DNA of 64,000 nucleotides from Cerasicoccus sp. TK19100 (GCF_027257155.1 NZ_JAPWDU010000003.1:790600-854599), one strand, 5' to 3'. Positions 51,143-61,206 are shown, numbered from the stretch's first letter. Program-made: numbers and translations. Notes: generated by a model not told the origin, from the letters alone.

Positions 51143-54100
51143 ATGAAGAGACGCCTTTCTTCTACGATTATTTCTAGTGCAATTGCTTTGATTGGGGGCT
51201 TCGGTAGTCATATCCACGGTCAAATGCTCGGGCCGGACTGGTGGTATGAGCCAGCAGACTTGGGTGAAGTAGTAGCCTCGACACCAGCAGCCAGTGTCGA
51301 GGAAAATCAAAGCGTAGCCCTCAATGGACAGGCAAAGTGGATGGCCATTCGTGCTATTGAGCAAATGGAGGCATTGGCTCCGGGTAGTGCGCTGGGCTAT
51401 CAGGGTGAGAACGAGTCAGAACCAGGCTATCAATCACTCAGTGAATTATACGCTGCGCTCACTGTTGCGAGTAGCTTTGGTAACGAGGGCAATCAGTCTA
51501 TCATTCTACAAGGACAAGCTAAAGCGTTGGCCCAACCATTTTATGATCGATTTGCGGATCTGGGCATCATGCCGCTGCGTCCCGATGGTGTCACCTTTAC
51601 CTTGGAGAGTTCGGAATATCCCTATCCCTGGACGAGCGACGGCCAAGACGATGCTCACTTTTCACCCATGCAATTGGGCCAACTCAAGCATTTGTTTAGC
51701 TTTCAGTTGGATGAAGCGAGCTGGGTGAACTCAAGTGATGCAGATGGAGACGGAATACCGGATTGGTGGGAGAATCTGGTGCCATTGAATTACTACTCAA
51801 TAACGCACCTTTCAGGAGGAGAGGAGCCGATAGTAGGACAAGCAGAAACGATAACTTTAGTGCTCATTGATCAAGATGAAGCTCCAGTCGAAGCAGCGGA
51901 ACTAAATATAAGCTTGCTCAGTGGAAATGCCACACTGTCTGGCACCACAACTACAACGGACGCTAATGGATTGTCTAGTTTCACTGTCACACCAAGCGAT
52001 GGAGCGATTGTTCGAATTCTGATAGTGTCCGCTGGATATAGGCCAACTGCCTTAGTGGTCACTTTTCAAGGAGCTATTGCTGGAGGAAGTGACCCCACTG
52101 TTGTGGGAATGAGCAGTAGCTATTTGATTGATCCAGCATTTTTGGTAGAAGGAGATGAGGAGCCTTCAGCGGTTGTGCTGCCTTTCATGTCTTATGTAGA
52201 GGCCTTGGCTAATAAATTAGGCTACTTGACCTATGAGCGAGCGTTTGGAGAAGACTGCGACGTTGTATTTGAAGATTATACACTGACAGAGTTTGAGGAT
52301 ATAGATAGCACGGAAATTTACACTTGGCCAACACAGCTCTCAAATGGAACTTCGAGAGTCGAATACCGTCGTGATTCATGCCTTTATCGTTATATGTTGT
52401 GGGGACTAGTCTATAATATGCCAGATGGAAATTTTCGCCATGAAGAACGGTTAGAAGAAGTAAACATTGAATTCCTGACTGTATTTAAGCAGATTAGACC
52501 AACCATCCCAATACACTATGTGGAACGAGCTACTAGTGCTCTAGACTTCTATTTGCAATCGATTTATGGAGTAGATGATGTTCAGGAGATAAAGTATACA
52601 GTCGAGCAAATACAATCAATCGACAATGAAACTTCATCTTTAACTCCAAGTCACACCCTACAGTTCAATGAAGCATATTGCAATGAAGGCATTTCTTGGA
52701 GTCCCAAACTAAGATTTCCAACCTACGAAGAAATGACCGATGATGGAGATCCTAATGATTTCGAGGACGATATGGCGGACAGTGACTTTGTCGAAGAGTA
52801 TTATGGCCATATATATCAGTATGGTTATTCGATGTACCCGGGCGCTTGGATATATGGTTACTTGGCAGAAGGATATTTGGCTGGCAAAGATAATGAAGGC
52901 GAGCCGATAAGCCAGATGTCATTAGGTGAGACTGCATCGCTAAGCTTTGAGATGCCTGCAGGCTTCCCTGAAGAATCAAAATCTATCGAGTATATCGATA
53001 GTTTAACGTATCCAGACCTTATCGGCGGCAGCGGCTGGAGCTCCAACTGGGTGATGCACCTGTTAGGTAGTGAAAATACAATTGAGAATTTTGAGGAGTA
53101 TTCAACATCACAATGGATGATATCAGCTGAAATCGATTCAGGATCAAGCGCTTTAAGCCTAACTGAGATGGGTGTAACCGTGAAATTGCAGTATTATGAA
53201 AATGGTGTAGCTGATGAATCTGATGCATTCGATCCATCATTAGTTGATAAGGTGGTCGATACCGAGGCAAGCATTGCCACAGCTTTTGGAGTCGATGAAG
53301 ATGGAAATCCTAAGCGCTATTATTTCGGCCTGAAGTTTGAATATAATAATACGATAGGCGATCTGGGGCCATTTATTGTAAGCATCACTCCTCGGGTCTT
53401 TGGAGTCCAGCATGAAGGCAACACAAACGTCTATGATCTAGAAGCAGCCAGAATCAAGGTGATGCCGAATGGGCCAGGGTCACCTCCATCCTACTCACTG
53501 CCAGTAGACGAATCTGCTGGCCCTAGGTATCGTAAGATTGCGTTAAATGGGCGCCCTTTGCCTGACGAAAAGCCACAGTCTGAAGCGGAAACCGACGAGG
53601 AGCCGGAAGAAACCTATGTCGATGCCATGTCTCTCGGCCTTCGACACAGCGTAACGGATGTTTATGTGCCAGTCCCTAATAGTGACCTAGCGCTTTCAGT
53701 CCGCCGTAACAATAGCCCAGCTATTTGGAGTTTAAAAGGAGGCCTGCGTCCACATGAGCGCCCTGATTTGCCCTTTGGCCTAGGTTGGTCAACCAACATC
53801 AATCCACACATTCATTTCACGCTGACTAATATCAGCGGGAGTTCATCTTTCCCGACCGAACCTGATACGGCCACCGTCTATGACGAAAATGGTGAGCCAG
53901 GCCAGTATGCGATAAAATATCCCCCTATTCCTAATGACTTCGATCCAACACCTTCAAGTATTACTGGCTTAATCCCCATGCCCAACGGACGCCATGAACA
54001 AGCAGCATATTTAAATTCATTGGTCAAAACCGGGTTGAATGTGGATGGCAACCTAGAGTTTGAATTGCGTAAACGATTTGGAACAGTCGTTACCTACGAA

Positions 54101-54688
54101 GTGGTAACCGACGCTACGTGGACAAATATCGACGCTGATCGAATCAATGGCAGTAAAACAAAAATTAAGCACTATTTCGCACGTGCAACTAAAGTCGTTG
54201 ATCGCTATGGAAATACCCTGGTTTATGAATACTCAAACACCACCGAGCTAAACCCGAGAATCATCGCCTACGATAGCAATGCAAACAGTGATGCAGACGA
54301 CGAAGCCATGCGCATACTTATTGGTTACAACGGTCTGCGAATTAATAAAGTAGTCGATCCGCGCAACAATGTGATCAATTACGCCTATAACACTAATATA
54401 GGCTATGTAGTCCCTTACTTTGCCGCAACCACCACCCCGGTATATAACGGCAACTATGACGTGCTCAACGTAGTAACGCACGCCGACAATACAACCACGA
54501 CCTACACATATTCTCCCATACAGATTGAAAAAGACGGCGTCTATCAGAAGCATGAACAGCTAGCAGTAGCAAACCCGAGCTACGCATTTGACGACCCCGG
54601 CTACTACAACCTGCACTTGTATCTATCTACCATAACAGATGCCAATGATAGCACCTACACTTTCCACTATGACGATCAGGGCACGTAG
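51143..54688 (+). CDS. Rhs-family surface protein, N-terminal part (ends at in-frame TAG)
   Basis: An 1181-residue exported protein. Signal peptide (~1-26), two copies of a GQAKWMAIRAIEQM / GQAKALAQPFYDRF type motif (~56 and ~125), a calcium motif DADGDGIPDWWENL (~198), a Big-1 Ig-like domain (~230-310; SGNATLSGTTTTTDANGLSS), an unassigned region, and from ~850 the start of the Rhs/YD shell (PFGLGWSTNINPHIHF, ATKVVDRYGNTLVYEYS). The frame ends at a TAG at 54686-54688 in the middle of YD repeats and is open again in the same frame right after it to 59593. The product is therefore the 5' part of one ~2816-codon Rhs gene interrupted by a single amber codon. Confidence 0.8.
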   Translation: MKRRLSSTIISSAIALIGGFGSHIHGQMLGPDWWYEPADLGEVVASTPAASVEENQSVALNGQAKWMAIRAIEQMEALAPGSALGYQGENESEPGYQSLSELYAALTVASSFGNEGNQSIILQGQAKALAQPFYDRFADLGIMPLRPDGVTFTLESSEYPYPWTSDGQDDAHFSPMQLGQLKHLFSFQLDEASWVNSSDADGDGIPDWWENLVPLNYYSITHLSGGEEPIVGQAETITLVLIDQDEAPVEAAELNISLLSGNATLSGTTTTTDANGLSSFTVTPSDGAIVRILIVSAGYRPTALVVTFQGAIAGGSDPTVVGMSSSYLIDPAFLVEGDEEPSAVVLPFMSYVEALANKLGYLTYERAFGEDCDVVFEDYTLTEFEDIDSTEIYTWPTQLSNGTSRVEYRRDSCLYRYMLWGLVYNMPDGNFRHEERLEEVNIEFLTVFKQIRPTIPIHYVERATSALDFYLQSIYGVDDVQEIKYTVEQIQSIDNETSSLTPSHTLQFNEAYCNEGISWSPKLRFPTYEEMTDDGDPNDFEDDMADSDFVEEYYGHIYQYGYSMYPGAWIYGYLAEGYLAGKDNEGEPISQMSLGETASLSFEMPAGFPEESKSIEYIDSLTYPDLIGGSGWSSNWVMHLLGSENTIENFEEYSTSQWMISAEIDSGSSALSLTEMGVTVKLQYYENGVADESDAFDPSLVDKVVDTEASIATAFGVDEDGNPKRYYFGLKFEYNNTIGDLGPFIVSITPRVFGVQHEGNTNVYDLEAARIKVMPNGPGSPPSYSLPVDESAGPRYRKIALNGRPLPDEKPQSEAETDEEPEETYVDAMSLGLRHSVTDVYVPVPNSDLALSVRRNNSPAIWSLKGGLRPHERPDLPFGLGWSTNINPHIHFTLTNISGSSSFPTEPDTATVYDENGEPGQYAIKYPPIPNDFDPTPSSITGLIPMPNGRHEQAAYLNSLVKTGLNVDGNLEFELRKRFGTVVTYEVVTDATWTNIDADRINGSKTKIKHYFARATKVVDRYGNTLVYEYSNTTELNPRIIAYDSNANSDADDEAMRILIGYNGLRINKVVDPRNNVINYAYNTNIGYVVPYFAATTTPVYNGNYDVLNVVTHADNTTTTYTYSPIQIEKDGVYQKHEQLAVANPSYAFDDPGYYNLHLYLSTITDANDSTYTFHYDDQGT

Positions 54689-54766
54689 GAAAACTACCGA
54701 ACTGATATCGGCTACTACCCTCAAACTGGCCGACCGTATCAGATCAGCCAAATTGATCTGCCTGCA

Positions 54767-57700
54767 GTGGGTGGGGCAGCGCCGCACACATATTTCAACG
54801 ATAGCTCAAATGTCCGTCTAGGCTATTCGTCTGAGGCAGGCTTTTTAGCGCCAAGCGTCGATGTCAATCGAGAGGTCGTCGTGACCGATACCCTTGGCAA
54901 CCAAACTCAGTATACTTGGACGGATATCGAGGTGTCAGAAATTCAGGATTTGGCGAACAGCTATGGAACAGATGATGAAGATTTCAGCAGTCCCTTGCTG
55001 ATCTATTATAAGGAAATGGCCATTGCTTACGACATGACTGACGGCGGCAACGAACTCTTTGACGATCCTGAAGATTTGAAAGAAACTTTCAAATTTGATC
55101 CTAATGCCGGTATGGCCCTCATAGAGGCCACTGATATAAGTGGTAACGTTACCACCTATACCCACACAGACTCATTACCAATCACCGAAGGACGGTATGC
55201 TGCGAAATTTCCTGAACCAAATTCTGAAACCCGCACCTTAAAGACTCCCACGAATGAGACTGTAGTCAAGGAATTCACATACGATTACAATACCGAAACC
55301 GGCGTCCGCATCATGGACAGTGTCAGGCAAGACGTGTCTTCTACTGAAGAACGCTATACGCTCAATCTGATAGACGAAGTAGGTTTGGTCACCGCAAGTA
55401 ATCTTAGCCTTCGCACCAGCGAATTGATCTACGATGAAGAGGGTGGCAACTTGATCCAGCATACACAGTTTGAATACGGCTCAAGTGAGTTCCCAGCATT
55501 TATGACGAAGAAAACGGTACGCAGTAATGCTTCTGCTGGTCCGACAATCGCCGTCACTGACCCAACTTGGACAGTTGGCGAAATGACATCCTTGGTGACC
55601 CTTTATGAGCCTTACACAGCAGCAGAGGACGCAGCCAACGCGGGCCGTCTCAAACGTGAAGCCATTGACATGAATGGAAATGGCATGATTGACATCGGAA
55701 TAGACCTTATCACCGCCTACACCTACGACGCCAACGGTAATCGCACTTCGGTCAAGGATGCGCGAAGCTTTACGACGATCTTCACTTACGATGCGCGCAA
55801 CCGCTTGGACAAAGTTTACCATCCGGACGGAAGCTACACGGACCGCGACTATGATCCACGCGGTAACTTGGTCCTGTTGACTGACGAAAACAGCAATCAA
55901 TCGGAGCACGAATATGATTCACTCAATCGCAGGATCAAGACGACCCGTTATCTCAATGGCAGCGACGACATCGTATCCCAGTTTGAATACAACAACGTCA
56001 ACTCGCTGATTACGACGATCGATCCACGCGGCATCGGGACCACCAACGAATACGATGCCCTCCAGCGCCTAACGAAGACCATCGCACCCAAAAAGGACGC
56101 AACGGGTAGCGTTGCCTCTCCCTATTATCCCACCGAAGCTGCCGGGGACTACGTGACTGAGTTTCAATACGAACCCACTAAAAATCCTGGCTCCAGCGCC
56201 TTCGACAGCAGCGGGTTTAAGCCCACTACGATCATCGATCCACGCGGCTACGTGACCACCGCCGAATATGACGAACTTTACCGTATGGTTGAAAGCAGTG
56301 TGCAATACGCGATGGACGACGAATCGGCCTATGCAGTCACGACAAATACCTACGACTTGGTGGGCAATGTCCTCACGGTAACCGATCCATTGCTTTCGGT
56401 CACCAAGACCGAATACGACGCACTAAACCGCCCAATATCGACCACCGTTGCCTATGGGACGCCTGATGCAGCCACCGTCAGCACTTTATACACCAGCACT
56501 GGCTTGGCCTATCAGGCCACTCAGGAGGCCACCTTGGGTTCCGACAGCGACCGCGTCACGAACACCGAGTATGACGCCGCCGGTCGTCCGGTCTTGGTTC
56601 TACAGCCGACGGTTTACGATGCCTTATCTCAAACCTACCAGCGCCCGCAGACCCAGACTGTCTACGACGCCAACAGTAATGCGATCCAGTTGATCAATCC
56701 GCGTGGTTACACTTGGGATACTTACTACGACAGTCGCAATCGCCCAGTCGTTACGCTGGCGCCCGGAGTTTTCGACGCCGAGACGCATCAGTGGATCCGC
56801 CCTCAAACGGATACTTTTTACGATGGTGTGGGCAATGTGGTCGCAATGACCAACACGCGCGGCTACACTTCATATACGAAGTATGACAACGCCAATCGCC
56901 CGACGTTGGCCTGTAGCCCACAGGTCATCCTCGCCAATGACACTACGGTCTATCCAGCAGTTAAAACTAGCTACGACAACGCGGGTAACATCCTCACGAT
57001 TGAAACCGGCAGTGTAAACGACCCTACCAGCGAAACGCCTGTCTTCACTGCTGGCCGCTCCAATCCCGATGCCACCAACACCTACGACGCTCTCGGAAGA
57101 CTCGAAACTACCACCGATGCGGGAGGCATTCTCGTCGCAAACGAATACGATGAGGTCGGCAATCGCACAGCCGTCATTGATGGCGAACAGCAGCGCACTG
57201 AGTTTGAGTACGATGGCCTGAACCGCAATACGATGATTCGCTACGGCGTCTCAGGCGGCACGTATGTCAACGGCACTCGCTACGCGTTCAATGCGATCAA
57301 TCAGACCGATCGCTATATGGGCGTCACCCCTTCCAGCGCAGGAGAACATACGGAATACCACTACGATCACCAGCACCGCTTGGACACCGTGGATTACGGC
57401 GCCGACAGCACCATCGACCGCGATTACGGCTACGACAGTTTCGGCAATATTCTCACCGTCGATGAGGCAGGCACGATGGCCGATGTCGCTTACACCTACG
57501 ACGCCCTCAACCGCATCGATACGGAGACCTCCAACGGCGTTACCCACGAGTATCACTACGACCTCGCGGGGAATCGGTTATTGGCGAAGTTCGGCGATGG
57601 CCAGGGTGGGGTCCTCTTCGAGATTGCCTCCACCTACGACACGCTCAACCGCACCATGACGATGACCGAGGATGGGCGCGAGTCCGGCTACCAGTATGAC

Positions 57701-59593
57701 GCCGCGGGCAACATCGTCGTCAAACAGCAGGCCAACGGCCACAAGATTCGCAAGACCTACGACGCGCTGGGGCGGACCAAGACCATTTCGGGCCCGGGCT
57801 ACGACGGACAGCAGCTATATTTCTACCAGAATCACTACGATCTGTTCGGCAATCTAGCGCGCATCGAGGAAACCTATCCCCAAGGCAACCTCTCTGACCG
57901 CACGATTACCAATTCCTACGACGATGCCAACCGCTTAACGGATGAGCTGATCGAGGGCAATGAGGACGTATTGACGGTCTACAGCTATGACAACGCCAAC
58001 AACCGCACGTCCAAAGTGGTCACGGTGGACAGCGTCACCACCGTCAACGAAACCTACGCCTTCAATAATGAGCTGAACCAGATTGACAGCTTCACTGATA
58101 GCGTTAGCTCGCGCACAGTGAGTTTTGTATACGATGACAAAGGCAATCGCTACAGCCGAACCGAAGGTCAGGATGTCGTTTACTATGATTACGACGAGGA
58201 AAATCGCCTGATACGGGTGGAAGATGATGGTCAGCAAAAAACCTACGATTATGCCTATGACTACCGCACCCGGCGCGTAGGGCGCAACGAATCAGCCGCG
58301 GGTGGCGACATAACCTATTTGGTCTTTAGCGGCGGAACCAGCGTTCAGGAATGGAATGAAGCGGCCGGTGCCGGCTTTAGCCCTGCGGATGATGAGTTAG
58401 TCGTCAACTACGTGCGCGGGTCGGACTATGGTGGCGGCGTGGGCGGCATTCTTTACACCCTAAGGGATCGGGATGCGGACACCCAAGTGGACGACGCCAC
58501 CTTCAACCACTACAACACGCGCGGCGACGTGGTCGCCAAGACGGATGACGCCGACGCCCTGATCTATCAGGCGGCCTACGAGGCCTTCAGTCGCCATGGC
58601 GACACGCCTTCCTCCGAGGAATGGGGAACCAACCCAGACCGCCAGCAGGGTAATACCAAGGACGAAGACCCCTCCGGCCTCCTCAACGAAGGCTTCCGCT
58701 ACCGAGACCTCGAAACGGGCGTCTTCCTCACCCGCGACCCCCTCGGCTTCGTCGACGGCCCCAACTTATACACCTACGTCGTGCAGAATCCTTGGACCTA
58801 CTTTGATCCGAAGGGTTTACAGATGATGCTTGGAATAGCACCTGAGCACCATGCGAATTTGGCTACTCAACAACCAGGTGTCACCCCGGGAAATGCAGCT
58901 GGCTCAGTTTTGTCTGGAACTTCCAAGGGGACGATTAATGGTTCTCATTTCCTTTATGAGATTTCCGGGCCGGGTCAGTTAATTGGATTTTTTGGAAATT
59001 TCAGCAATAATGCTGATGCGTTCGATAAAGGAATGGGGGAAGGTCGCGATGCTCTAGTTAATCGGGTAGACCAGACTAATGATATACTAAATATTGAGGT
59101 CGACCCGGGGTATGAACTAGCTGGTGAGATTTTGGCTCCAGGGTTGCCATTGGCGAATCAAGCGAGTAAACTCAACAAGCTTAATAAACTTCGAAATGGT
59201 ATGGGTCTGATAGACGATTCTGCCCGTTTCGCTCAGAAAACTTTTGGTTCAAAGTTTTCTGATGAAGGCCAAGCCATCTATTCAAAATTAGCTGGGACCA
59301 AGATTGAAACCGTAGATGACTTGGCGGCAGCAATAAAATCTGGTGCAGTAAATCCAAGCGATATTCCGGTTGAGTATGTTATGAAGGGTGATACTCAGCT
59401 TCTTGTGAACACCAGAACCTCTCAAGCATTAGAGCAAGCAGGAGTTCCGAGGAACAAGTGGAACGCGGTTGATAAGACAGACGATGCTGCTACGATGAAA
59501 AGAGTTGAAGCGCAGCTAGAAAGAAACAAGTTGGATGAGACTGGGACAGAAACGGTAAGACAGACAGGGACAAGAGAAGCTGAGACACAATGA
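54767..59593 (+). CDS. Rhs-family protein, core and polymorphic toxin C terminus (continues the frame before the TAG)
   Basis: The open frame begins directly after the TAG (54689); the first possible start, a GTG at 54767, has no evident ribosome-binding site. About 20 YD repeats (TYDALNRIDTE, YDSLNRRIKTT, YDPRGNLVLLT) lead to the Rhs core signature GFRYRDLETGVFLTRDPLGF ... NLYTYVVQNPWTYFDPKGL at ~1305-1352. The variable tip follows from ~1353: composition turns AT-rich, and the tip ends with ADIPVEYV-like DIPVEYVMKGDTQLLVNTRT, QALEQAGVPRNKWNAV and ETGTETVRQTGTRE. I recall that last block from other polymorphic toxin tips, but not its family name or activity. The 3' end overlaps the next gene by 4 bp. 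Confidence 0.8.
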   Translation: MGGAAPHTYFNDSSNVRLGYSSEAGFLAPSVDVNREVVVTDTLGNQTQYTWTDIEVSEIQDLANSYGTDDEDFSSPLLIYYKEMAIAYDMTDGGNELFDDPEDLKETFKFDPNAGMALIEATDISGNVTTYTHTDSLPITEGRYAAKFPEPNSETRTLKTPTNETVVKEFTYDYNTETGVRIMDSVRQDVSSTEERYTLNLIDEVGLVTASNLSLRTSELIYDEEGGNLIQHTQFEYGSSEFPAFMTKKTVRSNASAGPTIAVTDPTWTVGEMTSLVTLYEPYTAAEDAANAGRLKREAIDMNGNGMIDIGIDLITAYTYDANGNRTSVKDARSFTTIFTYDARNRLDKVYHPDGSYTDRDYDPRGNLVLLTDENSNQSEHEYDSLNRRIKTTRYLNGSDDIVSQFEYNNVNSLITTIDPRGIGTTNEYDALQRLTKTIAPKKDATGSVASPYYPTEAAGDYVTEFQYEPTKNPGSSAFDSSGFKPTTIIDPRGYVTTAEYDELYRMVESSVQYAMDDESAYAVTTNTYDLVGNVLTVTDPLLSVTKTEYDALNRPISTTVAYGTPDAATVSTLYTSTGLAYQATQEATLGSDSDRVTNTEYDAAGRPVLVLQPTVYDALSQTYQRPQTQTVYDANSNAIQLINPRGYTWDTYYDSRNRPVVTLAPGVFDAETHQWIRPQTDTFYDGVGNVVAMTNTRGYTSYTKYDNANRPTLACSPQVILANDTTVYPAVKTSYDNAGNILTIETGSVNDPTSETPVFTAGRSNPDATNTYDALGRLETTTDAGGILVANEYDEVGNRTAVIDGEQQRTEFEYDGLNRNTMIRYGVSGGTYVNGTRYAFNAINQTDRYMGVTPSSAGEHTEYHYDHQHRLDTVDYGADSTIDRDYGYDSFGNILTVDEAGTMADVAYTYDALNRIDTETSNGVTHEYHYDLAGNRLLAKFGDGQGGVLFEIASTYDTLNRTMTMTEDGRESGYQYDAAGNIVVKQQANGHKIRKTYDALGRTKTISGPGYDGQQLYFYQNHYDLFGNLARIEETYPQGNLSDRTITNSYDDANRLTDELIEGNEDVLTVYSYDNANNRTSKVVTVDSVTTVNETYAFNNELNQIDSFTDSVSSRTVSFVYDDKGNRYSRTEGQDVVYYDYDEENRLIRVEDDGQQKTYDYAYDYRTRRVGRNESAAGGDITYLVFSGGTSVQEWNEAAGAGFSPADDELVVNYVRGSDYGGGVGGILYTLRDRDADTQVDDATFNHYNTRGDVVAKTDDADALIYQAAYEAFSRHGDTPSSEEWGTNPDRQQGNTKDEDPSGLLNEGFRYRDLETGVFLTRDPLGFVDGPNLYTYVVQNPWTYFDPKGLQMMLGIAPEHHANLATQQPGVTPGNAAGSVLSGTSKGTINGSHFLYEISGPGQLIGFFGNFSNNADAFDKGMGEGRDALVNRVDQTNDILNIEVDPGYELAGEILAPGLPLANQASKLNKLNKLRNGMGLIDDSARFAQKTFGSKFSDEGQAIYSKLAGTKIETVDDLAAAIKSGAVNPSDIPVEYVMKGDTQLLVNTRTSQALEQAGVPRNKWNAVDKTDDAATMKRVEAQLERNKLDETGTETVRQTGTREAETQ

Positions 59594-59964
59594 AGCCCAC
59601 TATAGCATTTAGACAGCTTAAGCAGTTACACACGCCGGGTCATGGATGTGATCATGGTTCATTTTGCACTACTGGTGTGGATGCTATATTGAAATATAGC
59701 TACTCGGATGAAGAAGGCTCTCGCGAAAATCTTATTCGGTTTACGCGAGTGGTAGCTTACCGTTTTACGAACGAAGCTCATACCAAGGATTTCCCTTCAG
59801 ATGCTTATGATTGCATTGTAGAAGTTGTTGGTTCGGATTGGCTGAAAAATTTGAAAGAGCCCACGTTATGGCCGTTCGTAAGAAGGCATATTGTGATTTA
59901 TCTTAGCAATGTCGGTTGCTTTGAGCTGATCGCAGAGGATTTTGAAGAGTGCTCAGATAATTGA
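59590..59964 (+). CDS. Candidate immunity protein of the Rhs toxin
   Basis: A 124-residue soluble protein overlapping the Rhs stop by ATGA (59590-59593), the standard place for a cognate immunity gene. Sequence MKPTIAFRQLKQLHTPGHGC starts it; HGCDHGSFC near residue 20 and the Cys at ~113 and ~120 might bind metal. Acidic C terminus. No named family is recognised. The immunity function is inferred from position, size and the low-GC composition shared with the toxin tip. Confidence 0.7.
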   Translation: MKPTIAFRQLKQLHTPGHGCDHGSFCTTGVDAILKYSYSDEEGSRENLIRFTRVVAYRFTNEAHTKDFPSDAYDCIVEVVGSDWLKNLKEPTLWPFVRRHIVIYLSNVGCFELIAEDFEECSDN

Positions 59965-59966
59965 CA

Positions 59967-60530
59967 ATGAACTTGAGTGAAATCAGCAAGACGGTTTCCC
60001 ATGCGTTACGGCATGAACCTTGGCTCTATGAATTTGAACTCGATCCCGAGGGCTGGGTGCCGGTAGATGACTTAATTGCTGCTCTACGACGCCATCGCGA
60101 TGATTGGAAATCTCTCAATCGAAGTGACTTGACTGAAATGATCGAAAAGTCTCAAAAGCAACGACATGAGATTGTTAATGGACGAATCCGGGCATTCTAT
60201 GGACATTCGATTTCGGGGCTGCTGAAGAAAGAGGTCTTAGAACCACCCTCACTTCTTTACCATGGGACTAATCCTGAGATTATCACGCCAATCATGAGTG
60301 AAGGGCTAAAACCTATGGGTAGGCAATATGTTCATCTTTCATCAGATGTTGAGACCGCTATTGAAGTTGGGCGGCGTAAATCTAGGAACCCTGTGATTCT
60401 TACGGTTGAAGCATGCAAAGCCCATGATCAAGGCATCCGATTTTACCTCGGAAACGAAAAAGTGTGGCTTGCTGATGATGTTCCCCCTACCTTTCTAATT
60501 TACGATCTTGAGAAAAGCCAGATGCGATAA
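59967..60530 (+). CDS. kptA: Tpt1/KptA-type RNA 2'-phosphotransferase
   Basis: A 187-residue enzyme of the Tpt1/KptA family: it moves an internal RNA 2'-phosphate onto NAD+, giving ADP-ribose 1'',2''-cyclic phosphate. Motifs are complete: ISKTVSHALRHEPW (Arg-His core), DPEGWVPVDDLI, RIRAFYGHS (catalytic/NAD block), LLYHGT, GLKPMGRQYVHLS, and the C-terminal strand KVWLADDVPPTFL. The ATG at 59967 lies 2 nt after the immunity stop; a TTG at 59961 would overlap it. Translational coupling to the toxin-immunity pair is unusual and suggests an RNA-repair or immunity role; this is inference. Confidence 0.92.
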   Translation: MNLSEISKTVSHALRHEPWLYEFELDPEGWVPVDDLIAALRRHRDDWKSLNRSDLTEMIEKSQKQRHEIVNGRIRAFYGHSISGLLKKEVLEPPSLLYHGTNPEIITPIMSEGLKPMGRQYVHLSSDVETAIEVGRRKSRNPVILTVEACKAHDQGIRFYLGNEKVWLADDVPPTFLIYDLEKSQMR

Positions 60531-60681
60531 CGTGGATTCAGGAAAATCCTTGCAACGATTGATCCAGTTCCTTGACTGCTCCTTAGTTCCGATGTGGCCT
60601 GCCAACCGCTTGGGGTAGAGATCAGCAGCTATCGCAATGGATGGGGTAAGCTTCGCTCGACATAAATCCAAAGTAAAAACC

Positions 60682-61206
60682 TTACTCAAATACCCATTCC
60701 TGCTGACCCGCGTCATTGGTTCGGAAATCGACATCCCGCTCCCCCGCCGATGTCTTCGGCTTAGGTGCTACCTTGGCCGGTTCGGTTTTCATTAAATCCA
60801 TTAATGCATGAAGCTGTTCGCGGAGGGGTTCGCCAACCCGGTGCCAGTGAATATTCTCCCATTGGCCGTTGACGGTGGTGCGCAGTGTGTCGCCCCAGAT
60901 GATGCGGGCGGGGATACCCCAGAGTGTCATATTGATGTAGGCCATGTCGCAGGCCGCTTTGCTGATGTCCTGACAAGTGACGCGGATGAGATCGACGGCT
61001 TTGGCCCGCGCAAATTCCTCGGCAACCGACAAAATCAATCCGCCGCTGCCGGATGCAGGGTCGCAGATCGTCACTGGCTTGCCCTCCGCGATGACCTTTT
61101 CGGCGTTGACGGTAATCTTGGCCATGAGCTCGCCGATTTCTTGGGGGATGTAAAATTCGCCCCCGGTGTCACGGGTGAATTTGCTCTGCACCTCGCAGTA
61201 ATAGCT
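60682..61206 (-). pseudogene. N-6 adenine DNA methylase fragment
   Basis: About 173 residues recognisable as the SAM-binding part of a type I/HsdM-like methylase: YYCEVQSKFTRDTGGEFYIP, EIGELMAKIT, and motif I DPASGSGGLILSVAEEFARA, then INMTLWGIPARIIWGDTLR. The catalytic NPPY/F motif IV is not visible and the N-terminal helical domain is missing. The open frame starts upstream at 61263 only because it runs through foreign sequence. The 5' break at about 61203 joins exactly to a DUF2130 fragment in another frame, so this is a deletion remnant. Some short related methylases exist, so residual function cannot be ruled out. Confidence 0.65.

Noticed and set aside
54686..54688. Reassigned UAG codon (recoded genetic code)
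   Set aside because: TAG is used as the normal terminal stop by several neighbouring genes (for example at the ends of the CE2-like, Hsp70-DUF3731 and ctaF genes), so a global reassignment is not plausible.
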